Source: DATKJS01 sp050015275 (GTDB lineage Bacteria > Acidobacteriota > Aminicenantia > Aminicenantales > Saccharicenantaceae). From it: a stretch of 64,000 bases of DNA. Under the pieces are notes generated by a model that saw nothing but the letters and a program-made list of their open reading frames with translations, was not told the origin of the DNA and ran no database searches. Position numbers and translations under genes: made by a program. Each line of letters opens with the position of its first letter. The stretch's first letter is position 1. The stretch spans positions 43,870 through 107,869 of the forward strand of contig JBEKBS010000007.1 of NCBI GenBank assembly GCA_050015275.1, written 5' to 3'. Below are positions 24,474 to 32,177 of this stretch, piece after piece.

Positions 24474-26054
24474 TCAAAGGCTCTTCTGCGTCCAATCCCC
24501 GTCGATGAGCCGCCACATCTTGCCCGTGGGGTTCTCATCGCGCAGCTCGGCGGGCAGCCTGTCCGGACGAACATGATCGTAGCAGTGGAGAGCGGCGAAC
24601 CGGAGCATGGAAGCCGGGAACCCGACGGCGGTGAAGCCCGGATGCCCCGTGGCAGGATAGGGACCTCCGTGGTTCATGGCCGGCGAAACGGCGACGCCAG
24701 TGGGCATCCTGTCGTTCAGGAGCCGCCCGACATTCCGCCGGAGATGCGGCTCGACCGCGCCATAGGCCTGGTCATCGGCCCCGCCGCTGTGGCTGTAAAT
24801 CGCCCCGGTGAGCTGGCCCTCCAGGGAAGAAGCGATCTCCTTCATCTCGCCGATGTCCCGCGCCAGGACGATCAAGGACAGGGTTCCAAAGGATTCGACC
24901 TGGAAATACCCCGGGTTCCGGAGAAACCCGGCGCCTGAAAGGAGGAAAAGCGTCGGCTGGAACTTGAATCCCGGGCCGCCGGCTTCCCGTCCTCCGGTGA
25001 CGAGCTGGGCTCCCGACCGGGCGAGCCGGGCCGAAGCGTCCTTGAGCCCTTCGAGGACCTGTGGCCCAAGGAGAATCCCAGGCTCCGAGCTTTCATACAA
25101 GTCCTTTACCTGTCCGATCAAGGCTCGGCTCCCGGGACTATCGACGAGAACCACGAGCCCGGGCTTCGTGCACATCTGGCCCGAGGCCAGAAGGCAGGAA
25201 TTGAAGAGCTCCCCGGCGATATCCGCCGCCCTTTCCTCGATGGCCCCGGGAAGAATGAAGACCGGATTGGCGCTCGACATCTCGAGATAGATGGGTTTTC
25301 CCGCCCGGTCGGCGGCCTCCTTGAGCTTCATCCCGGCCGGGCGGCTGCCGGTGAACGCCGTCGCCCCGACTGAGGGATGGGACACGAGCCGCAGACCGTC
25401 CTCGGCGGCGAAATGATAGAGAAGCTGGACGGCCGCTCCGGGCAATCCCGAAGCCCTAAGGGATTCGAGGGCCGCCCCGGCGAGGATCCGGGTCGTCCCG
25501 GGATGCCCTGGGTTCGCTTTGGCGATGACGGGGTTTCCGGCGGCCAGCGCGGCCGCGAAATCTCCGCCGGCGACGGCGTTATAGGCGAAAGGAAAATTGT
25601 TCGGGCTGAAGATGACGACCGGGCCGCCGAGCCGGCCGTATTTCGAGCGGATGTTGAGCTTCGTGTCGATCGTGGCCCGGCACCAGGAACGGTCCCGGCA
25701 GGCCCGGGCGGCCTGACGGAGCTGATCGACCATGCGCGGGAACTCGACCGACCTGAGACGCGGTTCGACCGGGAGGGCCGTTTCGAGATGGGCCATCGCG
25801 ACGAGGTCCTCGCGGCGTCCATCGGCCTTTTCGGCGAAGGCCTCGAGAAAAGCGGCGGTCCGTTCCGGGCCGGCCAGGGCGAGCTCGCCGGCGGCGCGGG
25901 CCGCGGCCTCAAGGGCTTCCTTGATGTCCGTCGCCGTCGAAATCGGGTATGCGTTGGGAAGATGCTTCCCCGTCCCGGGGTCGATTGAGCTGAACGACCC
26001 GGCGGGATGGGAGGCCTGCCGCCATTCTCCGTCGATCAGAATTTCATGAATCAT
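24474..26054 (-). CDS. Aldehyde dehydrogenase, alpha-ketoglutaric semialdehyde dehydrogenase-like
   Basis: A 526-residue NAD(P)-dependent aldehyde dehydrogenase. The sequence follows the 2,5-dioxovalerate (alpha-ketoglutaric semialdehyde) dehydrogenase subgroup: FSPNNFPFAYNAVAGGDFAAALAAGNPVIAKANPGHPGT, the cofactor segment AFTGSRPAGMKL, the catalytic-Glu region YLEMSSANPVFILPG, and the catalytic cysteine in LASGQMCTKPG. It oxidises an aldehyde to an acid, most likely with NADP. It lies 36 bases after the MoaD-like gene in the AOR operon, giving two different aldehyde-oxidising enzymes in one transcript. The real substrate is unknown. Confidence 0.88.
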   Translation of the reverse strand: MIHEILIDGEWRQASHPAGSFSSIDPGTGKHLPNAYPISTATDIKEALEAAARAAGELALAGPERTAAFLEAFAEKADGRREDLVAMAHLETALPVEPRLRSVEFPRMVDQLRQAARACRDRSWCRATIDTKLNIRSKYGRLGGPVVIFSPNNFPFAYNAVAGGDFAAALAAGNPVIAKANPGHPGTTRILAGAALESLRASGLPGAAVQLLYHFAAEDGLRLVSHPSVGATAFTGSRPAGMKLKEAADRAGKPIYLEMSSANPVFILPGAIEERAADIAGELFNSCLLASGQMCTKPGLVVLVDSPGSRALIGQVKDLYESSEPGILLGPQVLEGLKDASARLARSGAQLVTGGREAGGPGFKFQPTLFLLSGAGFLRNPGYFQVESFGTLSLIVLARDIGEMKEIASSLEGQLTGAIYSHSGGADDQAYGAVEPHLRRNVGRLLNDRMPTGVAVSPAMNHGGPYPATGHPGFTAVGFPASMLRFAALHCYDHVRPDRLPAELRDENPTGKMWRLIDGDWTQKSL

Positions 26055-26090
26055 CCGAGGTCGATCCAGCCGGTCTCACCGCCCGACCCG

Positions 26091-26318
26091 TTATCCCCCC
26101 GAGTAGATGGGAGAGATGACGATCCGGTCTCCCTCATGGACCTCTTCGCCCGGGGCGACGGCCCGGCCGTTGCGAGTGACGATCCGGGGCCGAGACTTGT
26201 CGATGCCCACCAGAGCCAGGAGCCCGTCGACCGTCGACGGCGGGGCGATCTCCATTTCCTTTTCGCTGAAGCCGAGCTGGTTGACGAACGGCCCGATCAG
26301 CTTGACGGTGATCATCAT
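26091..26318 (-). CDS. MoaD/ThiS-family ubiquitin-like sulfur carrier
   Basis: A 75-residue beta-grasp protein ending in YSGG, the C-terminal Gly-Gly used for adenylation and thiocarboxylate formation in MoaD and ThiS. The fold pattern (VKLIGPFVNQLGF, then TVDGLLALVGI, then EVHEGDRIVISPIYSGG) fits. The ATG at 26318 (or 26315) follows GGGGAGGAAGCC. Placement directly after the tungsten-type oxidoreductase gene suggests a role in assembling its pterin cofactor; AOR clusters in other bacteria and archaea often carry such a gene. Confidence 0.85.
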   Translation of the reverse strand: MMITVKLIGPFVNQLGFSEKEMEIAPPSTVDGLLALVGIDKSRPRIVTRNGRAVAPGEEVHEGDRIVISPIYSGG

Positions 26319-26361
26319 GGCTTCCTCCCCGGACGGCCCTCGATCTATCCCCAGGGCGACC

Positions 26362-28200
26362 TCAGGTCAAGGACCCGAACTTCTCCGCCGCCGTGGCTTC
26401 CGCCGCCAGCCCGAGCCTTTCGAGCGTGGCCCGGGTCGGGATGCCGCGACGATCGTAACCGCGGATATCGTAGTAATGTTGAAGCAGGCCGTCGTATTTA
26501 TCGTACTCGAGATGCTTGCCGGCGATCGGCCCTTCCGTGTCGACGTTGGCCGGGTCGAACCAGACGGCCGGCGGGTAGTCGAGCTTCCGGTCGGTCTGGC
26601 GGTACTCCCTGAGCCAGAAGAGCTTGATCATGGCGTAGACCCGGTCGGACACCGTCCAGAAATCGTCGAGCGTCCAGTTGAGGCCGCTGACGGCGTTGAA
26701 GTACTTCGGGTAGTTCTCGAGCCCCCAGCCGAGCTCGATCCAGGGGAAGCGGCAGGAGACGATGTACTCGAAGAGGCCGCCCCGGATCCTCTGGAGGTCG
26801 ATGACCTTTTGGGCCTTCTCGGGCCCGTAAGACTCGCGGGAGGTCTGCTTGAGCTCAAAGGTGATGACCCAGGATTCCTTGTGATGAGCGCCAATTGGGC
26901 TGACCCCGAAGGCCAGGGCCATGCCCGGGATGAACTTGCAGTTATAGGCCGCGACTTCGAGGCCCTTGACCTGCATGGCGTAGGCTTCCGAGCCCTGGCC
27001 GATTTTCTTGGCGGCCCGGAGCGAGCCCTCGGCCAGGAGATTGCCGACCTCTCCCTGACGAAGGGCGATGGCGGTCAGGACCTTCTTGAACCCCTCGGCG
27101 TCCCCGAACTTGATATCGCCGGCGGTCGCGCCGTGATCGACCGCGTCGGCATAGAAGCTCAGGACGCAGCCGCCCGACATGGTGTCGATGCCGTAGTCGT
27201 CGCACATGTAGTTGAGTGCGCCGACCTGGGGCAGGTCGAAGATCTCCAGGTTCGGGCCCAGGAGGCCGACGTTCTCGTAGTCGAGCTCGGACTCGCGGCC
27301 CGCGTCGTCGTGGATGGTGATGCCGCAGCGCATGGTGCAGTTCGGGCAGCCGTAGGTGGCGATCCGGGCGTTGTTCAGGCGTTCGCCGTCCACCTTCCAG
27401 GCGTCTGGATGGTGGGTTTTCCGGAAGTTCCGGACGGGGAGGGCCGCGACTTCGTTGCACCAGGCGAGGACCCCCGTCGTGCTCTGGATGGACCAGCCGG
27501 ACTGCTTGTCGATCTCATGGACTTTCTTCAGGTCGTCATGGCCGAGCTTTTTCATGCCGGCCGGGTCCGCCTGGGGAATGGGTTTCGTCCCTTTGGCGAC
27601 GATGGCTTTGAGCCGCTTGGAGCCCATGACCGCGCCCATGCCGGGCCGGCCGCCCGCCCGCCCCTCCAGGCTGCGGATGACGGCGTACCGGACCAGGTTT
27701 TCGCCGCCCTGGCCGATGTTGAGGACGCCGACCCCCTTCCCGTACTTGGCATAGATCCAGTCGTTCGTTTCATACGTCCCTTTTCCCCACACCTCGCCGG
27801 CGGGGAGGAACTCGACTTTGCTGTCCTCGATATAGAGCATGGTCGGGTGCTCAGCCCGGCCCTCGACGATCAGGGCGTCATAGCCGCACTTGCGGAGGTG
27901 CTCGGTGATGCGGGTGCCCAGATTTCCGTCGCCGTACCCGCCCGTGATGGGGGACTTCGCCGCGACGACCGCTTTCCCGGTGTTGGGGGCGGGGATGCCG
28001 GCGATCGGGCCGACGGCCACGATGAGCTTGTTGTCGGGGCCCAGGGGGTCGATCCCGGGCTTGAGCTCGTCGTAAAGGATCTTGGCGGCAAAACCCCGGC
28101 CGCCTATCCACTTATGCGCGAAGTCCTCGGAAAAGGTCTCGATCTTGAACGTTTGTGTCGTCAGGTCGACTCTCAGGATCTGCCCGGTCCAGCCGTTCAT
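26362..28200 (-). CDS. Aldehyde:ferredoxin oxidoreductase (tungstopterin AOR family)
   Basis: A 612-residue AOR-family enzyme that oxidises aldehydes to carboxylates with ferredoxin as acceptor, using a bis-pterin tungsten cofactor and one [4Fe-4S] cluster. N-terminal residues match (GQILRVDLTTQTF, KWIGGRGFAAKILYDEL). The cluster ligands are in YGCPNCTMRCG, with the fourth cysteine in DTMSGGCVLSF; SLEGRAGGRPGMGAVMGSKRLKAI is the pterin-binding region. Length is typical. It is the first gene of an operon with MoaD-like, aldehyde dehydrogenase and membrane-protein genes. GAGGAG precedes the ATG. An obligate anaerobic lifestyle is implied. Confidence 0.93.
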   Translation of the reverse strand: MNGWTGQILRVDLTTQTFKIETFSEDFAHKWIGGRGFAAKILYDELKPGIDPLGPDNKLIVAVGPIAGIPAPNTGKAVVAAKSPITGGYGDGNLGTRITEHLRKCGYDALIVEGRAEHPTMLYIEDSKVEFLPAGEVWGKGTYETNDWIYAKYGKGVGVLNIGQGGENLVRYAVIRSLEGRAGGRPGMGAVMGSKRLKAIVAKGTKPIPQADPAGMKKLGHDDLKKVHEIDKQSGWSIQSTTGVLAWCNEVAALPVRNFRKTHHPDAWKVDGERLNNARIATYGCPNCTMRCGITIHDDAGRESELDYENVGLLGPNLEIFDLPQVGALNYMCDDYGIDTMSGGCVLSFYADAVDHGATAGDIKFGDAEGFKKVLTAIALRQGEVGNLLAEGSLRAAKKIGQGSEAYAMQVKGLEVAAYNCKFIPGMALAFGVSPIGAHHKESWVITFELKQTSRESYGPEKAQKVIDLQRIRGGLFEYIVSCRFPWIELGWGLENYPKYFNAVSGLNWTLDDFWTVSDRVYAMIKLFWLREYRQTDRKLDYPPAVWFDPANVDTEGPIAGKHLEYDKYDGLLQHYYDIRGYDRRGIPTRATLERLGLAAEATAAEKFGSLT

Positions 28201-28376
28201 GATGAACTCCTCAAAGGATGGATGATTCCGCTTCTCATCCTAAACGGACGCCCGGTTCCAGTCAAGGGGGAAGGCATGCCGCCTTCCATTTCTGTGGGCG
28301 GGAACGGGCGAAAAAAGCGGGGATTCCGTATAATAGAGTGGACCCGGGACCCAACAGGGAGAAAGGAGCTCAGGTT

Positions 28377-28577
28377 ATGGCCAAGAAACTTTACAGGTCC
28401 GTCACCCAGAAGATGCTGGGCGGAGTCTGCGGCGGCCTGGCCGAGTATTTCGACATGGACGTTTCGCTCGTCCGGCTGATCTTCGTCGCGGTCTGCCTGG
28501 TGACGGCGGTCCTGCCGATGACCCTCTTCTACATGATCGCCTGGATCGTTGTGCCCATGGAGAGGCCCAAGCCCTAG
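28377..28577 (+). CDS. PspC domain membrane protein
   Basis: A 66-residue protein that is essentially one PspC domain: KKLYRSVTQKMLGGVCGGLAEYFDMDVSLVRLIF followed in the sequence by two hydrophobic helices ending WIVVPMERP (the quoted motif spans residues 3-36, key residues GGVCGGLAEYF). The ATG at 28377 is chosen since AAAGGAG lies 10 bases upstream; upstream in-frame sequence has no coding character. A TATAAT at 28329-28334 can serve as the -10 box. PspC proteins sit in the inner membrane and take part in envelope-stress signalling in some bacteria; no other psp gene is adjacent. Confidence 0.88.
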   Translation: MAKKLYRSVTQKMLGGVCGGLAEYFDMDVSLVRLIFVAVCLVTAVLPMTLFYMIAWIVVPMERPKP

Positions 28578-28585
28578 GGATAGGG

Positions 28586-28691
28586 CAATCCCCCTCGCGG
28601 GATTCCACGGACGTGGATCCCCGCTTCAGGGACCTGCGCTCCAAAGGCTGCGGTGGTTGGATCCCACGGACGTAAGGCGTTGGAGCTTCAG
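28586..28691 (+). repeat. Interspersed repeat, copy B (106 bp)
   Basis: This block matches the minus strand of 268-392 in the same order of shared stretches (CAATCCCC, CTCGCGGGATTCCACGG, GCGCTCCAAAGGCTG, GGATCCCACGGACGTAA, TTGGAGCTTCAG). It starts nine bases after the pspC stop and ends eight bases before the promoter of the next gene. Internally it carries partial dyads around CCACGGACGTGG and CCACGGACGT. Confidence 0.75.
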
Positions 28692-28698
28692 TTTCCCG

Positions 28699-28727
28699 TT
28701 GACTTGCCGGACCTTATCCGGTATAAC
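28699..28727 (+). promoter_or_regulatory. Promoter of the kinase-pan operon
   Basis: TTGACT at 28699-28704 and TATAAC at 28722-28727 with a 17-base spacer. Transcription from about 28734 would leave only about 11 bases before the ATG at 28745, without a clear Shine-Dalgarno. Confidence 0.65.
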
Positions 28728-28744
28728 CAAGTCGGTTTTTTGAG

Positions 28745-29422
28745 ATGGGTATGAAAAGCGCCCTTGACATTCCGTTCAAGCACATCGCGGTCGAGGGCGT
28801 TTTCAGGTCGCGCAAGACCCAGCTGGCCAATATCCTGGCCCAGCGGATCGGGGGCAAGGTCGTCTTCGACCACGTCGGGAACCCCTATCTCAAGGATTTC
28901 TACAATGAGAAGGAAGGGTCGTCCTTCCTGACCCAGCTCGTCTTCCTGGCCAACCGCTACAACCAGCAGGTCCGCCTCCTCCAGAGGGACCTCTTTGTCG
29001 ACCGGATCATCTGCGATTATCTCTTCGAGAAGGACAAGATCTACGCCTACCAGACCCTGTCGGACGACGAGCTCCTGGTCTATGAGAAGATCTACGGGAT
29101 CCTCTCCGAGAGGGTTTCCAAGCCGGACATGGTCATCTACCTCCAGATCTCCCTGTCAACGCTCGCCCGGAGGATCGCCAAGGAGGGCGACGCCCTCGAG
29201 AAGAACATCTCGGAGAAGTACCTCGAGGACATCGTCGAGGCCTTCGACTACTTTTTCTTCAACTATCAGGCGGCGCCGCTCCTCGTCATCAAGGCGGACG
29301 ACCTCGATTTCAGCCGTGAAGACGACATCCAGGACCTGATCGCTCAGATCAGGGACATGAAAAAGAGCTCGCTCTATTACGTCCCCCAGAGCTATGGGGG
29401 AAAGGGAGCGAAAAAAGTATAG
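28745..29422 (+). CDS. Deoxynucleoside kinase-like protein with degenerate P-loop
   Basis: A 225-residue protein of the bacterial deoxyadenosine/deoxyguanosine kinase family that is often found beside panB. Family motifs are present: SSFLTQLVFLANRYNQQVRLLQRDLFVDRIICDYLFEKDKIYA (about residues 58-100, key DYLFEKDKIYA), PDMVIYLQISLSTLARRIAKEG and YLEDIVEAFDYFFFNY. The P-loop is abnormal: GVFRSRKT (residues 18-25), where relatives have GVIGVGKT, so both inner glycines are Arg21 and Arg23. Lys24 and Thr25 remain. ATP binding may be lost or altered. A second ATG at 28751 is possible. Confidence 0.82.
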   Translation: MGMKSALDIPFKHIAVEGVFRSRKTQLANILAQRIGGKVVFDHVGNPYLKDFYNEKEGSSFLTQLVFLANRYNQQVRLLQRDLFVDRIICDYLFEKDKIYAYQTLSDDELLVYEKIYGILSERVSKPDMVIYLQISLSTLARRIAKEGDALEKNISEKYLEDIVEAFDYFFFNYQAAPLLVIKADDLDFSREDDIQDLIAQIRDMKKSSLYYVPQSYGGKGAKKV

Positions 29423-29437
29423 GCGACGCGGCCCGGA

Positions 29438-29515
29438 CCCCGCGAAGCGCGGGGCTGGGACCAGCCTCACCGGACGGTGAATTTAGACTTTACCTCAACC
29501 CCGCCCGGGCGGGGT
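29438..29515. repeat. Two GC-rich perfect hairpins before panB
   Basis: CCCCGCG/CGCGGGG with a 3-base loop spans 29438-29454, and an 18-bp perfect palindrome ACCCCGCCCGGGCGGGGT spans 29498-29515, ending 19 bases before the panB ATG. Neither has a T-run. They may form a leader structure that controls panBCD, or attenuate read-through from the kinase gene. Confidence 0.5.
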
Positions 29516-29533
29516 GGGGAGAAAGGAAGGAAC

Positions 29534-30466
29534 ATGCCGGACCAGCCAACAGTCAAGATCACGGTTCCCTCGATCCTGGCCAGAAAAACCACGGGGCCGA
29601 AGATCGTCTGCCTGACGGCCTACGATTTTCCCACGGCGAAGATCCTCGACGAAGCGGGGGTCGACCTCATCCTGGTCGGGGATTCCCTGGGGATGGTCGT
29701 CCTCGGGTACGAGAACACGGTCCCCGTGACCATGGAGGAGATGATCCACCATACGAAGGCCGTGACGCGGGCCGTAAAACGGGCCCTGGTCGTGGGCGAC
29801 ATGCCCTATTTCTCGTTCCATCTGAGCGCCGACGAGACCATCCGCAACGCCTCCCGCTTCCTCAAGGAGGCCGGAGCTTCCGGGGTCAAGATCGAGGGGG
29901 CCTCGAAAAAGCGGCTGAAGTTCGTCAGGGCCATGGTCGAAGCGGAGATCCCCGTCATGGGGCACGTCGGCTTGACCCCGCAGTCGATCCATAGACTGGG
30001 TCAGTATAAGGTCAAGGGGACGGCGGCGGAGGAAGCCCAAAAGATCGTCGAAGATGCCGTGAACCTTGAGAATGCCGGCGCCTTTTCCGTCATCCTCGAG
30101 TCCATCCCCATGGAAATTGCCAAGATCGTCACCGAGAAGATCGGGATTCCGACGATCGGCATCGGAGCCGGGCCTCATTGTGACGGCCAGGTCCTCGTCT
30201 TTCACGATTTCCTCGGTTATTCGACGGGATACTTACCGAAATTCGTCCGGAAATATGCTGACCTTCATGGGACGATCAGCCGCGCGGCCGCCCACTACGC
30301 CGCCGACGTCAGGGCCGGCCGGTTCCCCGACGACAGCACCTCCTACCATCTCAACCAGGACGTGGCCGAAGAGCTCAGCCGCCGGCCTGCAAAAAGCGCG
30401 AGGACGCCCGGACCGGGCCTGAAGGCTGAGCCCCGGCGGAATCCTGGGAGCGGGAAACGAATATGA
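29534..30466 (+). CDS. panB: 3-methyl-2-oxobutanoate hydroxymethyltransferase PanB
   Basis: A 310-residue PanB, which makes ketopantoate from 2-oxoisovalerate and methylene-tetrahydrofolate, the first step of pantothenate synthesis. Motifs include LTAYDFPTAKILDEAGVDLILVGDS (key LTAYD and VGDSLG), TMEEMIHHTKAV, GVKIEGA, VMGHVGLTPQS and IGIGAGPHCDGQVLVFHD. A long Pro/Arg-rich tail of about 30 residues follows the core. The ATG at 29534 is chosen for GAAAGGAAGGAA immediately upstream. It overlaps panC by four bases. Confidence 0.96.
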   Translation: MPDQPTVKITVPSILARKTTGPKIVCLTAYDFPTAKILDEAGVDLILVGDSLGMVVLGYENTVPVTMEEMIHHTKAVTRAVKRALVVGDMPYFSFHLSADETIRNASRFLKEAGASGVKIEGASKKRLKFVRAMVEAEIPVMGHVGLTPQSIHRLGQYKVKGTAAEEAQKIVEDAVNLENAGAFSVILESIPMEIAKIVTEKIGIPTIGIGAGPHCDGQVLVFHDFLGYSTGYLPKFVRKYADLHGTISRAAAHYAADVRAGRFPDDSTSYHLNQDVAEELSRRPAKSARTPGPGLKAEPRRNPGSGKRI

Positions 30467-31308
30467 TCACCGTCACCAGCGTCAAGGACATGAAGGCCTT
30501 CAGCCGGGGCTGGAAGGCCGAAGGGAGGACGATCGGTCTCGTTCCGACGATGGGCTATCTTCACGAGGGGCACCTCAGCCTCGTCCGGGAGTCCAAGAAG
30601 CGGACCGACGTCACGGTCGTCAGCATCTTCGTCAACCCCGCCCAGTTCGGGCCCAAGGAAGATTTCAAAAAGTACCCCCGGGATCTCGAACGGGACTCGG
30701 GCCTCCTCGAAAAAGAAGGCGCGGCGGTCCTCTTCCATCCCTCGGCCGGCGAGATGTATCCCCCGGGCTACAAGACCTACGCCGAGGTTGTCGACCTCGG
30801 GGACAGGCTCTGCGGAAAGTCCAGGGCCGGTCATTTCCGGGGGGTGGCGACCGTTGTCCTCAAGCTCTTCAATATCGTCGAGCCCGACGTCGCCTTTTTC
30901 GGCTGGAAGGACGCCCAGCAGGTCGTCCTCCTCCGGAAAATGGCGGCGGACCTCAATCTCGGGACCGAGATCGCGGCCTGCCCCCTGGTCCGGGAGCCCG
31001 ACGGCCTGGCCATGAGCTCGAGAAACTCCTACCTCTCTCCGGACGAGCGGAGGGCCGCCCTCGTTCTCTCCCGGAGCTTAGGAGAAGCGGAGCGGGAGAT
31101 CCGGGCAGGGGAGCGGGACCCGGGAAAGGTGATCGCCGGGATCCGGTCCGCGATCGGCGCCGAGCCCTTGGCCCGGGTCGATTACGTCGAGATCATGGAC
31201 ATGGAAGAGCTCCAGCCGTTGCGACGCCTCGAAGGCGACGTCCTCATCGCCCTGGCCGTCTTCTTCGGGACCACCCGCCTCATCGACAACACCCGCGTTC
31301 GCGTTTGA
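30463..31308 (+). CDS. panC: Pantothenate synthetase PanC
   Basis: A 281-residue pantothenate synthetase that joins pantoate and beta-alanine using ATP. Signatures are VPTMGYLHEGHLSLVRESKK (the HIGH-like site), SIFVNPAQFGPKEDFKKYPR, CGKSRAGHFRGVATVVLKLFN, FGWKDAQQ and VREPDGLAMSSRN. It overlaps the panB stop as ATGA and is followed 12 bases later by panD. Confidence 0.97.
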   Translation: MITVTSVKDMKAFSRGWKAEGRTIGLVPTMGYLHEGHLSLVRESKKRTDVTVVSIFVNPAQFGPKEDFKKYPRDLERDSGLLEKEGAAVLFHPSAGEMYPPGYKTYAEVVDLGDRLCGKSRAGHFRGVATVVLKLFNIVEPDVAFFGWKDAQQVVLLRKMAADLNLGTEIAACPLVREPDGLAMSSRNSYLSPDERRAALVLSRSLGEAEREIRAGERDPGKVIAGIRSAIGAEPLARVDYVEIMDMEELQPLRRLEGDVLIALAVFFGTTRLIDNTRVRV

Positions 31309-31320
31309 GGAGGACCCGTC

Positions 31321-31677
31321 ATGATCAGAACTTTTCTCCGTTCGAAGATCCACAGGGCCACCGTGACCCGCGTCGACGTTGACTACGAAGGGAGCCTGTC
31401 CTTGGACGAGGACCTGATGAAGGCCGCCGGCCTCTCGCCATATGAGAGGGTCGAAGTTTACAACGTCACCAACGGCGAGCGGTTCTCGACCTACCTCATC
31501 CGGGGCGAAAAAGGGTCGAGAGAAGTCGGCGTCTACGGGGCCGCCGGCCGCAGGGCCGGGGTGGGGGACAAGATCATCATCGCTTCGTATGCCGCCCTCG
31601 CCGAGGACGAGATCGGGTTTTTCACGCCGAAGATCGTGGTCCTCGACGACGGGAACAGGATCAAAGAGCTCCGCTGA
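31321..31677 (+). CDS. panD: Aspartate 1-decarboxylase PanD
   Basis: A 118-residue pyruvoyl-dependent aspartate decarboxylase that supplies beta-alanine for PanC. The self-cleavage site is Gly24-Ser25 in DYEGSLSLD, Ser25 becoming the pyruvoyl group. Other conserved parts are IHRATVTRVDVDYEGS, NVTNGERFSTYLIRG and GAAGRRAGVGDKIIIASYA. GAGGAGG lies just upstream of the ATG. Together panB, panC and panD make pantothenate except for the ketopantoate reductase step, which is not in the window. Confidence 0.97.
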   Translation: MIRTFLRSKIHRATVTRVDVDYEGSLSLDEDLMKAAGLSPYERVEVYNVTNGERFSTYLIRGEKGSREVGVYGAAGRRAGVGDKIIIASYAALAEDEIGFFTPKIVVLDDGNRIKELR

Positions 31678-31692
31678 GGGGTGGATTCCGGC

Positions 31693-32112
31693 CTATTCCA
31701 GGGCTCCGCCGCGAAGGAAGAAGTAGCCCGCCGTGATCAGGAAAATGACCACGGTCAGGGTGAAGATGGCCATCCCCAGCCCGGGCGCGTATTTCAAGAA
31801 CTGCCTGTAAACTCGGACAATGAGGACCTTGAGGAGGACGAGGGCCACGAGAAGAGCCGCCAGGACGAAATGGATGACGGCCCTCGTGGAGATCCCCTCG
31901 CCGAGGTCGGCCAGAAAATTCGCCCCGAGATAGGCCAGCGCCAGGAGGAGCGCGATAAAGACGAACCCCGAGACCCGGTGGAGCCTGCGGAGCCTGTCGG
32001 CGTCCGACGCCCGGTCCGCCTTTCCCATCGCCGCCATCATGCTGAGGAAGGACGTCAGGCAGACCCCCAGGAAAATCGTGGAGATCAGGGTCTTTAAAAG
32101 GTAGCTGGACAT
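31693..32112 (-). CDS. Four-helix membrane protein of unknown function
   Basis: A 139-residue protein with four membrane helices (residues about 5-25, 48-68, 78-100 and 112-132). Two histidines lie at helix ends (LHRVSGFVF and AVIHFVLAAL), which is reminiscent of haem-binding b-type cytochrome modules, but I cannot assign it. GGAGGGACGGGC precedes the ATG. It is convergent with panD and follows guaB on the minus strand after about 65 bases. Confidence 0.7.
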   Translation of the reverse strand: MSSYLLKTLISTIFLGVCLTSFLSMMAAMGKADRASDADRLRRLHRVSGFVFIALLLALAYLGANFLADLGEGISTRAVIHFVLAALLVALVLLKVLIVRVYRQFLKYAPGLGMAIFTLTVVIFLITAGYFFLRGGALE

Positions 32113-32177
32113 GCCCGTCCCTCCTTCCCGGCCGTTCCCCCTCCTTTGCCCCCGGGCCGGACGCGGATATCCTCATC

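Noticed and set aside
26107..28479. A 790-codon open frame opposite the aldehyde:ferredoxin oxidoreductase
   Set aside because: The AOR on the other strand explains the region completely; this frame has no recognisable motif.
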